From JBGTHB01 sp041746415 (GTDB lineage Bacteria; Pseudomonadota; Gammaproteobacteria; Coxiellales; Coxiellaceae), in contig JBGTHB010000024.1 in the NCBI GenBank assembly GCA_041746415.1, positions 1-12,158 on the forward strand: a stretch of DNA of 12,158 nucleotides. The letters are read 5' to 3'. This document shows, piece after piece, positions 1 through 5,667 of the stretch; position 1 is the stretch's first letter, and the number at the start of each line of letters is the position of its first letter. The translations under genes were made by a program, and so were the position numbers. The notes below the pieces were generated by a model, which ran no database searches, was not told where the DNA came from, and saw only the letters and a list, made by a program, of their open reading frames with translations.

Positions 1-136
1 CATCATGTGAACGCAAAATTTTCTCACTGTTTAGTTTTGACGGCTGAGACATGATTGCAATAAATGCCACTAGCAAGATAATGGTCACTATACCTAAAAC
101 CGCAACCAGCGTTTTTGGACTATTAGAAAATGACAT
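1..136 (-). CDS. Probable SCO1/SenC-family copper chaperone, N-terminal fragment (cut by window edge)
   Basis: An open frame starts with ATG at 136 and runs off the left edge, giving 45 residues. What is visible is a short polar start (MSFSNSPK), one strong hydrophobic segment at about residues 9-29 (LVAVLGIVTIILLVAFIAIM) and then a polar region. This is the anchor layout of a SCO1/SenC protein, which is held in the inner membrane and delivers copper to the CuA site of cytochrome c oxidase. The catalytic CxxxC region would lie outside the window, so the name rests on position: SCO genes very often follow ctaB/cyoE directly. The start is 16 bases after the cyoE stop, with an AAGG ribosome-binding motif, so the two are probably co-transcribed. 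Any other membrane-anchored protein would look the same over this length. Confidence 0.5.
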   Translation of the reverse strand, partial: MSFSNSPKTLVAVLGIVTIILLVAFIAIMSQPSKLNSEKILRSHD

Positions 137-152
137 TAGCACCTTCGCCTAA

Positions 153-1049
153 TTAAGCTATGTAGCTATAATGATCCAACAACAATAATACAAACAACAA
201 AAATAAATACACAATCGAAAACCAAAACGTTTTCATGGCCCAACTTTCTTTACGCTCTAAATAAAGTCGCAAAGAATAATATAAAAATACGCCATTTAAC
301 ACATTAGCACCAATAAAATAATACCAGCCACTCATTTTGATAATAAAAGGTAACCACGTAATAACAGTCAATAATATTGTGTAAAGCAATATACAGAGTT
401 TCGTAAATGGTATGCCGTGGGTATTGGGCAGCATCGGCACCTTGGCTTTAGCGTAATCTTTTTCGCGTGCAATAGCCAATGCCCAAAAATGCGGCGGAGT
501 CCACACAAAAATAATTAACATCAATAACCACGCTTGCGGTGCAATATGTCCGGTAACAGCCACCCACCCTAACAATGGTGGCGCTGCACCCGCTGCCCCG
601 CCTATCACAATATTTTGTGACGTGGCGTGTTTTAAAAACATGGTATAAACCACAGCATAACCAATTAGCGTTAAAAAAGTGAGTTCAGCCGTTAACACAT
701 TAACTTGCCACACTAAAATAAATAATCCCAGCGACATTAAAATCGTGGCGAAAATCATCGCGTGCAACGGAGAAACTTTCCCTTGCACAATGGGACGACG
801 CTGCGTGCGCCGCATTAATACATCTATGTGACGGTCTACTAAATGATTGATTACAGCAGCAGCACTAGCACTTAATGCAATGCCTAAATTGCCAAATACC
901 AACACGGAAGGTGAAACGAAGCCTGAACTGGCTAAACACATACCAACAACCGTAGTAACAAGCATTAATAACACCACGCGCGGTTTACATAACTCTAAAT
1001 AATCACGCCAAGCACTAAAATTCACTACCGTTTGTGTTACTGATCTCAT
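153..1049 (-). CDS. cyoE: Protoheme IX farnesyltransferase (heme O synthase)
   Basis: The enzyme transfers a farnesyl group to protoheme IX, making heme O for bo-type oxidases or as the precursor of heme A. At 298 residues it is full length for the family. The first prenyltransferase motif is intact at residues 68-86 (N68, D72, D76, then M-R-R-T-x-R-R-P), and the second conserved block reads DYAKAKVPMLP at 198-208. The rest is a string of membrane helices typical of this UbiA-superfamily inner-membrane enzyme. The ATG at 1049 is preceded by a purine-rich GAGA stretch. Downstream, 16 bases away, is a probable SCO gene. Upstream, where heme A synthase would normally sit, only a broken fragment remains, so the product heme O may be the final heme here. 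The gene itself shows no damage. Confidence 0.97.
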   Translation of the reverse strand: MRSVTQTVVNFSAWRDYLELCKPRVVLLMLVTTVVGMCLASSGFVSPSVLVFGNLGIALSASAAAVINHLVDRHIDVLMRRTQRRPIVQGKVSPLHAMIFATILMSLGLFILVWQVNVLTAELTFLTLIGYAVVYTMFLKHATSQNIVIGGAAGAAPPLLGWVAVTGHIAPQAWLLMLIIFVWTPPHFWALAIAREKDYAKAKVPMLPNTHGIPFTKLCILLYTILLTVITWLPFIIKMSGWYYFIGANVLNGVFLYYSLRLYLERKESWAMKTFWFSIVYLFLLFVLLLLDHYSYIA

Positions 1050-1129
1050 TTACGTCTCGTTCTCGTTTAAGTACGCATTCATTAATAATATTGGGCGAGC
1101 AAGCAATAAATAAGTTATTGTAACTATAA

Positions 1130-1247
1130 CTATTCATCACCAGGCCATCGCCAACCAGGAGTGGATTGTAAGTGCATAAGCCATAAAAGTGCAAATAATG
1201 TCATCCCCCAGCAAATGTTGAGTAACAACCAAGGGCAGTAATTTAAG
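1130..1247 (-). pseudogene. ctaA: Fragment of heme A synthase (COX15/CtaA), frameshifted
   Basis: Read right to left from 1247, one frame gives LKLLPLVVTQHLLG. At the G run (C run on the plus strand, 1205-1209) the match moves to another frame, which gives GMTLFALLWLMHLQS and ends at a TAG at 1130-1132. Joined, they reproduce the mid-protein HLLGGMT block of proteobacterial COX15/CtaA, which converts heme O to heme A. A net change of two lost bases (or one gained) in the G run accounts for the shift. The family is over 300 residues long; only about 40 are recognisable, with nothing convincing of the N-terminal half or the C-terminal helices. The position between a Cox11-like gene and cyoE is the usual place for ctaA. 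A sequencing error could explain the shift but not the missing remainder. The fragment ends about 80 bases before the cyoE start. Confidence 0.72.
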
Positions 1248-1482
1248 CCTCACCGCGACTACCCCCCCTATCGGGCTGGCGGCAAAATCAGCACCATCAA
1301 ACACCCTGTAATATACCCATTTCACTTTGCGTTGCGCTATGTCGCAACGCAAAGTGACGCTAGGCGAAATGGATGCGTACTACGGGGCCAAAGTGGAGAT
1401 CAGGGCTCTGCGCTTTGGCAACCCCAGCGGCTAGGTATCTTGTCGCTAAACGTGAAAACTCGGTTAAATTTAGCGTTGGGAT
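1248..1482. other. Noncoding stretch between the Cox11-like gene and the ctaA fragment
   Basis: I see no gene here. An open frame does run from about 1352 into the ctaA fragment, but it begins inside a palindrome with a TTG codon, and its first 35 or so residues match nothing I know. The stretch holds a strong inverted repeat (separate entry) and a weaker 7-bp stem (CGCTAAA at 1443-1449 against TTTAGCG near 1469-1475). A possible further scrap of ctaA, reading ILQGV near 1300, is too short to call. The region is best seen as decayed sequence from the lost part of ctaA plus an inserted repeat. Confidence 0.5.
1317..1372. repeat. Strong interrupted palindrome in decayed intergenic DNA
   Basis: CACTTTGCGTTGCG at 1323-1336 and CGCAACGCAAAGTG at 1343-1356 are perfect 14-bp inverted arms around a 6-base loop, extended to 15 bp by the T-A pair 1322/1357. 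Farther out, CCATTTC (1317-1323) and GAAATGG (1366-1372) also pair, leaving an unpaired insert at about 1357-1365. This is too long to be chance and there is no T-run as in an intrinsic terminator. It may be a small palindromic mobile repeat (REP or MITE type) that landed in the dying ctaA region. No second copy is seen in this window, so repeat status is inferred. Confidence 0.6.
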
Positions 1483-1980
1483 TTAGCCAATATTTCCAGG
1501 GGTAATAGGAAACAAGGTGTAATTCAACGTGAGCAAAAAGTAATGCTTAGGCAATAATGGATCAACAAAATAGCCTACTGGTAAATTTAATTTAGTGTGA
1601 GCGGCGACCGTAATCGTTTTAAGTGAAGCGTCATGTGCTCTCACTAAATAATTACGCAACCCAACAGGCCAAACTGTAGGCACTAAGCGAAACGCAAACG
1701 GTTTATCAGAAAGATTTTCCACAGTAAAAGTAATATCGCTTAATTTACCCGGATGCACTTTTTCTTGGCTGAGCTGCGGATAAAACAGCAACGGCGTTTG
1801 TTGGGCTGTGGTAGTAACAAATTGCACAATAACCCAACGCTTACTATCCACTCGCACGGATAATGGGTGTTTACCAGCAGGCGCGGCAGTAGGCGCAAAA
1901 TTAAAATAATTTTTATGCTGCAATATCCATGCCGCGGCCAGTAACAGTAAAAAACCCCAGACTATCATACGTGCTTTCAA
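1483..1980 (-). CDS. Cox11/CtaG-like protein lacking the copper-binding cysteines
   Basis: Cox11/CtaG is a membrane-anchored protein that delivers copper to the CuB site of cytochrome c oxidase. This 165-residue product keeps the family plan: an N-terminal membrane anchor (about residues 5-20), a linker, then an Ig-like beta domain with recognisable blocks VHPG (75-78), NLSDKP (89-94), YFVDP (137-141) and LNYTLF (152-157). The family hallmark CFCF should fall near residues 117-120, but the sequence there is DASL, so both cysteines are gone (aspartate and serine instead), and no other cysteine occurs in the protein. It therefore cannot bind copper in the known way. The TTG at 1980 is chosen because GGAAG lies 7 bases before it; an ATG at 1968 is possible. 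It overlaps the end region of the 72-residue gene upstream, implying coupling. The open frame suggests either a repurposed protein or early decay. Confidence 0.7.
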   Translation of the reverse strand: MKARMIVWGFLLLLAAAWILQHKNYFNFAPTAAPAGKHPLSVRVDSKRWVIVQFVTTTAQQTPLLFYPQLSQEKVHPGKLSDITFTVENLSDKPFAFRLVPTVWPVGLRNYLVRAHDASLKTITVAAHTKLNLPVGYFVDPLLPKHYFLLTLNYTLFPITPGNIG

Positions 1981-1981
1981 T

Positions 1982-2200
1982 TTAATGCTTCCATAGTGTA
2001 TGAAACAAATAATAAATCGCAGGCGCCGTCAGACCCAGTAGAACAACTAATGAGGCAATGGTCCAAATAAACTCAATGCCTTTACGCTTAAGTTGTCGTA
2101 ACTTATATAACCGATACAAAAGAATAAAAAAAACCACAAGCAATACAGCAGAAAAAAGATAAAACAAGAAAAATTGGGTAGTATTAAAATGTTGGTACAT
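1982..2200 (-). CDS. Small membrane protein resembling the transmembrane hairpin of cytochrome c oxidase subunit II
   Basis: The 72-residue product has two hydrophobic helices (about 9-31 and 44-67) joined by a short basic loop (YRLYKLRQLKRKG). The second helix begins IEFIWT, close to the E-x-x-W-T signature at the start of the second helix of oxidase subunit II. The periplasmic CuA domain that should follow is absent: the stop codon comes right after helix two and the Cox11-like gene starts at once. It is thus either a truncated coxB or a stand-alone hairpin. The order coxB then cox11 supports an origin in a cytochrome c oxidase operon from which coxA and other genes were lost. The ATG at 2200 has no clear Shine-Dalgarno; a TATAGAAT box lies about 10 bases upstream without a well-spaced -35. 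An unrelated two-pass protein remains possible. Confidence 0.55.
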   Translation of the reverse strand: MYQHFNTTQFFLFYLFSAVLLVVFFILLYRLYKLRQLKRKGIEFIWTIASLVVLLGLTAPAIYYLFHTLWKH

Positions 2201-2303
2201 AAGCTAATTCTATACTGTTTTTACGCAGCGCGCGAAGTCAATTCGCGCTTGGCAGTTAAACTGGTAAGCAGTTAACGCACGCCGAGTGAAGCTCCTATCG
2301 GCT

Positions 2304-2423
2304 TCAGTAGCTCCATAATGACAGTTCTTCTAATATACCCAGCACCACCAAAGTAATCAGCATTGTAAAAACCATCACTGTGGCCAACACATAGCCACCC
2401 ACTTTATTCTTATTAAAGCGCAA
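2304..2423 (-). CDS. Very short PilX-like minor pilin or remnant
   Basis: A 39-codon frame starting at TTG 2423 overlaps the end of the PilW-like gene by 11 bases. It reads a short basic start (LRFNKNK), then GGY followed by an unbroken hydrophobic helix (VLATVMVFTMLITLVVLGIL) and stops soon after. This is the N-terminal helix of a type IV prepilin of PilX type, which often lacks the glutamate at mature position 5, as here. PilX normally continues for over 100 residues with a globular domain; that part is missing. Its position directly after PilV- and PilW-like frames matches the order pilV-pilW-pilX of minor pilin operons. It may be a pseudogene remnant; the start codon is uncertain and there is no clear ribosome-binding site. 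Confidence 0.45.
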   Translation of the reverse strand: MRFNKNKVGGYVLATVMVFTMLITLVVLGILEELSLWSY

Positions 2424-2811
2424 ACACCCACTGCCGTTTGATTTTGCGATCGAGTGAACGAATCCAAAAATGGCACTCACCCTGCTCGACGTGACTTTGA
2501 TATATTCCTAACGCAACCAACTGCCGCCGCTGACTAACTAATTGCAGATACAGACCATAAATGTTTTCGCCCCGTGAATTTTTATAGGTTGTTTTGGCGA
2601 TGGAAAACACATGGCTTGGTTGATAATAATCCCGCCGCAGCACCATTACAGCATAACGACCATTATCCAGTATTTCCAATAAATCACGATGCACTAATTC
2701 CACTCGTTTGACGGTAACAAAAATGGTTAGCAACACTAACAGTAAAATTGAGCTCAGTAATATTGCCATCATTAATTCAAGTAAATTAAAACCGTTATTG
2801 CACTTTTTCAT
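2413..2811 (-). CDS. Short PilW-like minor pilin (type IV prepilin)
   Basis: The 132-residue product has a class III prepilin signal: a short basic leader (MKKCNN), the cleavage site GF, then NLLELM with glutamate at mature position 5, and a hydrophobic helix to about residue 33. The following segment (LLEILDNGRYAVMVLRRDYY) matches the conserved start of PilW proteins, including the NGRYA block. PilW primes assembly of type IV pili with the other minor pilins at the inner membrane. Family members usually have 200-350 residues, so the C-terminal domain here is cut short. The start lies inside the end of the PilV-like gene (17-base overlap) and the end overlaps a PilX-like frame. This is a compact operon, either of reduced but maintained genes or recently truncated ones. 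Confidence 0.7.
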   Translation of the reverse strand: MKKCNNGFNLLELMMAILLSSILLLVLLTIFVTVKRVELVHRDLLEILDNGRYAVMVLRRDYYQPSHVFSIAKTTYKNSRGENIYGLYLQLVSQRRQLVALGIYQSHVEQGECHFWIRSLDRKIKRQWVFAL

Positions 2812-2962
2812 GTACTTTTAACGCAATTAAATTTTTTTGATAAACCAGTTCGGTATCTTTTAACTCCACACTCAGTACGTCCGCTAACCCAAGCAGTACG
2901 CTGCTCATAATGGCAAAACTAATCATGACTTCTAGCAAGCTCAAGCCGCTCATATTCTTCAT
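2795..2962 (-). CDS. Truncated PilV-like minor pilin (type IV prepilin)
   Basis: From ATG at 2962 the product has 55 residues: a short leader (MKNMS), the prepilin motif GLSLLEVMISF with the conserved glutamate, a hydrophobic helix and about 30 further residues ending KVHEKVQ. The motif with S-L-L-E-V is characteristic of PilV. Intact PilV proteins have about 130-180 residues, so only the N-terminal helix and a little more remain. A TTG start at 2980 would add six residues (FTIPL) that do not look like a prepilin leader, so the ATG is preferred, though neither start has a good ribosome-binding site. The stop lies within the start of the PilW-like gene. It is probably a decayed gene, but it could supply a bare pilin helix. 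Confidence 0.6.
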   Translation of the reverse strand: MKNMSGLSLLEVMISFAIMSSVLLGLADVLSVELKDTELVYQKNLIALKVHEKVQ

Positions 2963-2980
2963 TAATGGGATTGTAAACAA

Positions 2981-3253
2981 ACTATAGCTACTGCAATACA
3001 GTACTCATCACCGTATTTATGCAGCCCCGCAATCAATAATTTCCTTTCAAAAACGCCAGCGAAAAACTTCTTCTGCTGTCATTGTGAGCGCGCGCAGCAA
3101 GCGTAACAATCCATGTATCAGCGCCATTAAAAAACATCGGCATATGGATGGCGACGCTCGTTCCTCGCTCGCCATGACAAGATTTTTTTCCATCATCACG
3201 AGCACATACAATTCTTTTCTGTCAGCAACGACGGCAGTTCTCTCATTACGCTT
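2981..3253. other. Intergenic stretch between slipin and minor pilin genes
   Basis: Apart from the inverted repeat at 3077-3179 I find no gene. On the minus strand a frame of about 24 codons (beginning TTG ATT GCG near 3035, after AGGAA, ending just before the PilV-like ATG) is open but resembles nothing known. A fimT-type pilin gene might be expected upstream of pilV, but no prepilin motif is present. No strong promoter was recognised for the pilin genes. Confidence 0.45.
3077..3179. repeat. Large imperfect inverted repeat of the dispersed palindromic type
   Basis: TGTCATTGTGAGCG with AATCCAT at 3077-3113 is mirrored by ATGGAT and CTCGCTCGCCATGACA at 3144-3179. The arms share the outer TGTCAT/ATGACA, inner CAATCCAT/ATGGAT pairs and GCG-rich centres. 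Elements with the frame TCATTGCGAGC...AATCC are widespread in intergenic DNA of several intracellular gammaproteobacteria and other bacteria and are thought to be non-autonomous mobile repeats. It sits just past the end of the slipin gene and could also act as a transcription stop or mRNA-stabilising hairpin there. A copy number in the genome cannot be seen from this window. Confidence 0.65.
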
Positions 3254-4000
3254 TTAATCGTTAGATTTACCAGCAAGGCTTTTTATAATATCAATAGGGA
3301 AAATAATCGTTGATGATTTATCTCCCGCAATATCAATCAAGGTTTGCAAATAACGTAACTGAATAGCTTGTGGCTGCGTAGCTAACACAGCCGCTGCATC
3401 CGATAATTTTTGTGCCGCTTGAAATTCACCCTCCGCATTAATGACTTTGGCGCGACGTTCACGTTCCGCTTCCGCTTGGCGGGCAATGGCACGCACCATG
3501 CTTTCATCAATATCCACGCGTTTAATTTCAACGTTTAATACTTTAATACCCCAGGCATCGGTCTCTGAGTCTAAAATGGTTTGAATACTGTTATTTAATT
3601 TATCGCGCGCTGAAAGCATTTCATCTAAATCATGTTGACCCAACACTGAACGTAGCGTTGTTTGCGCTAACTGGCTGGTGGCATCATAATAATTTTCAAC
3701 TTGAATGACCGCTTTTTCAGGATCCACAACACGAAAATACACCACAGCATCGACACGCACTGAAACGTTATCTTTGGAAATCACATCTTGTGACGGCACA
3801 TCCATTACTACTGTGCGTAATTGGGTGCGCACCATTTGTTGCATTATTGGCACTACAATAATCAAACCAGGGCCTTTTACTTTCCAAAAACGACCCAACA
3901 AAAAAATCACACCACGTTCGTATTCTTTTAAAATATTTACCGCACTAAATAAAAAGATAAGTACAAAAATCCCAATAATAGCCCATACAATCGCACTCAT
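3254..4000 (-). CDS. Slipin (stomatin-like SPFH-domain membrane protein)
   Basis: The 248-residue product is a standard short slipin. An N-terminal hydrophobic hairpin (about 3-22) is followed by the SPFH/band 7 domain: EYERGVIFLLGRF (26-38), KGPGL (42-46), MDVPSQDVISKDNVSVRVDAVVYFRV (66-91) and the WGIKVLNVEIKRVDI block (150-164). A charged helix rich in A, E and R (173-205) then mediates oligomer formation. Slipins form ring-like scaffolds at the inner membrane and pair with NfeD proteases; in the archaeal pair the protease cleaves the slipin C-terminus. Here the start codon overlaps the nfeD stop (ATGA) and a strong AGGAGAAA site lies just before it, so the two are translationally coupled. 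Length and all core blocks are intact. Confidence 0.95.
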   Translation of the reverse strand: MSAIVWAIIGIFVLIFLFSAVNILKEYERGVIFLLGRFWKVKGPGLIIVVPIMQQMVRTQLRTVVMDVPSQDVISKDNVSVRVDAVVYFRVVDPEKAVIQVENYYDATSQLAQTTLRSVLGQHDLDEMLSARDKLNNSIQTILDSETDAWGIKVLNVEIKRVDIDESMVRAIARQAEAERERRAKVINAEGEFQAAQKLSDAAAVLATQPQAIQLRYLQTLIDIAGDKSSTIIFPIDIIKSLAGKSND

Positions 4001-5316
4001 GATTTTTCTCCTAGTTTAATCACTGCCAACTTCAAACCGTCTATGCCGATAACTTCGACTGTGTCACCCACTACCAAATCGTGTTTACTGTAGCATTGCC
4101 AGCGCTCACCGCCAACTCTAACAAAACAAGCACCGTTTTTTGCTTCCACCACGCCATGCTTACCGACTAAAGCTTCTACTCCTGCTACCACCGGGCGCTT
4201 ACGTGAACGCCATGCTAACGTAATAATACCCGCAGCAAAAGCGCCAGTGAAAATAATGACGGGCACAAAAACTTTGTAGGATAACGTAAAACCCGCGGGT
4301 GCATTTTTAAATAATAAAATCGAACCCACCACAAACGCGATCCCACCGCCCAAACCTAAAATACCAAAACTCGGCACAAACGCTTCAGCCACGATAAATC
4401 CTAAACCCAATACCATTAAAATTAACCCAGCGTAATTAATTGGCAGCATTTGTAACGCATACAAACCAATCACCAAACAAATCGCACCAATCACACCCGG
4501 TGCCACAAAACCCGGATTAACAAATTCAAAAAACAAACCATAAAAACCAATCATCAATAAAATATACGCAATGGTGGGATTGGTAATCGCCGTTAAAAAA
4601 GCCGTACGCCAATCGGTTTGCAGCATGGTGATATTCATATGGGTGGTATCGAGTTTCACCGTGCCATCATTAAGTTTCACTACACGCCCATTTATTTTTT
4701 GCAATAACTGCGCAGTGGTACTCGCAATCACATCAATCACATGATTTTTTAACGCTTCTTGCGCCGTCAATGTAGCCGCTTTACTCACCGCCAACTCGCC
4801 CCAGTGTGCATTACGACCACGTAACTGCGCTAAGGAACGGATATAAGCCTGCGCATCGTTCATTGCTTTGTTCTGCGATGCATCCGGCGATTTTTTCTTT
4901 TCGTCTGGTGACGGTTTAGCAACACCACCAATTGCCACTGGTGTGGCGGCGCCTAAATTCGTGCCGGGTGCCATCGCTGCAATATGACTGGCATACAAAA
5001 TATACGTGCCAGCACTGGCTGCACGCGCCCCAGAAGGCGCCACATATGTCACCACTGGAATATTTGAAGCCATGATTAATTGGATAATATCGCGCATGGC
5101 GTCACTTAAACCACCCGGTGTATCCATTTGCAAAATAATTAATTTGTCGCGCTGAGTGGTCGCTTGCGTAAAGCCTTGTTTAACAAACGCCGCCGTGGCT
5201 GGGCCAATAGCCCCTTTAATAGGTATGATTAAAGCCGCGTTGGTTTGGGAGACGTTAGCAAAACCAACTAACGCAACAAGCATAAATAAAATAGCGATAA
5301 TCCATTTGCAACGCAT
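3997..5316 (-). CDS. NfeD-family membrane-bound serine protease (ClpP-like)
   Basis: The 439-residue product has three parts. A signal sequence (about 4-28) leads to a ClpP/crotonase-like protease domain (about 29-235) with MDTPGG (64-69), GARAASAGTYI (96-106, catalytic serine likely S101) and NKAMNDAQAYIRSLA (149-163, catalytic lysine likely K150). Next come about five membrane helices (roughly 248-368). A C-terminal soluble NfeD OB-fold domain (375-436) starts GVEALVGKHG. The Ser-Lys assignment follows the studied archaeal homologue PH1510. Such proteins cleave the C-terminal region of the partner slipin, here encoded immediately downstream with a 4-base overlap, and are thought to act in membrane protein quality control. 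The ATG at 5316 follows an AGGAAAA site and lies 14 bases after the stop of a small membrane protein gene, so all three likely share a transcript. Confidence 0.95.
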   Translation of the reverse strand: MRCKWIIAILFMLVALVGFANVSQTNAALIIPIKGAIGPATAAFVKQGFTQATTQRDKLIILQMDTPGGLSDAMRDIIQLIMASNIPVVTYVAPSGARAASAGTYILYASHIAAMAPGTNLGAATPVAIGGVAKPSPDEKKKSPDASQNKAMNDAQAYIRSLAQLRGRNAHWGELAVSKAATLTAQEALKNHVIDVIASTTAQLLQKINGRVVKLNDGTVKLDTTHMNITMLQTDWRTAFLTAITNPTIAYILLMIGFYGLFFEFVNPGFVAPGVIGAICLVIGLYALQMLPINYAGLILMVLGLGFIVAEAFVPSFGILGLGGGIAFVVGSILLFKNAPAGFTLSYKVFVPVIIFTGAFAAGIITLAWRSRKRPVVAGVEALVGKHGVVEAKNGACFVRVGGERWQCYSKHDLVVGDTVEVIGIDGLKLAVIKLGEKS

Positions 5317-5330
5317 TGTGTTTTCCTATT

Positions 5331-5642
5331 TTAATATCCATTTTTAATACAACAGCATGCACTAACTACCATTGTTAATCCAGCACCGATCGCTGCTGCC
5401 ACAAATGGCGCCCACAACTGGGTTTTGTGTTCTGTTACTAAAGCAGTAAATCCACCGCTAATTAATGCTGCAAAAAACGCAATAATAAGGATTGGTCCAA
5501 CAGGTGAAGGAGTGCTTGAGCTATAACCAGATACCCCATTTGGTGAAAAATCAGACGCGCTCGAACTACCACCCGGGCTAGCTGCATGACCATTAGAAGA
5601 ATTCAACGAGTGGTAAGCCTCCCCCTTTCCATTATCTGCCAT
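5331..5642 (-). CDS. Unrecognised small two-pass membrane protein
   Basis: I do not recognise this 103-residue protein. Its first 48 residues are rich in Ser, Gly, Asn and Pro (for example GGSSSAS and YSSSTPSP) and look disordered. Two hydrophobic segments follow (about 49-69 and 77-96), and the C-terminus ends in a cysteine cluster, SACCCIKNGY. The ATG at 5642 is chosen because GAGGGCGAG lies just upstream; a longer frame to 5705 would overlap the end of cysS and begin with an unlikely basic stretch. The gene sits 25 bases after cysS and 14 bases before nfeD, so it is probably co-transcribed. Its insertion into an otherwise conserved-looking run suggests a lineage-specific gene. The cysteines could be lipid-modified or bind metal, but that is speculation. 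Confidence 0.7.
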   Translation of the reverse strand: MADNGKGEAYHSLNSSNGHAASPGGSSSASDFSPNGVSGYSSSTPSPVGPILIIAFFAALISGGFTALVTEHKTQLWAPFVAAAIGAGLTMVVSACCCIKNGY

Positions 5643-5667
5643 AATCTCGCCCTCTTTCTTTAAAAAA

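Noticed and set aside
1137..1352. 71-codon open frame on the minus strand
   Set aside because: It starts at a TTG inside a palindrome, and only its second half resembles a protein (CtaA), with the match continuing in another frame. Treated as a pseudogene fragment, not a gene.
2230..2248. GCGCGAA-GTCAA-TTCGCGC hairpin as a terminator
   Set aside because: The 7-bp stem is real but no T-run follows directly on the minus strand.
2201..2250. TTGACT and TATAGAAT as a promoter for the 72-residue gene
   Set aside because: The spacing of 21 bases between the hexamers is outside the usual 16-18, so no promoter is claimed.
2981..3040. Small 24-codon frame before the PilV-like gene as a fimT remnant
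   Set aside because: There is no prepilin motif and no similarity by eye; its AGGAA site could be chance.
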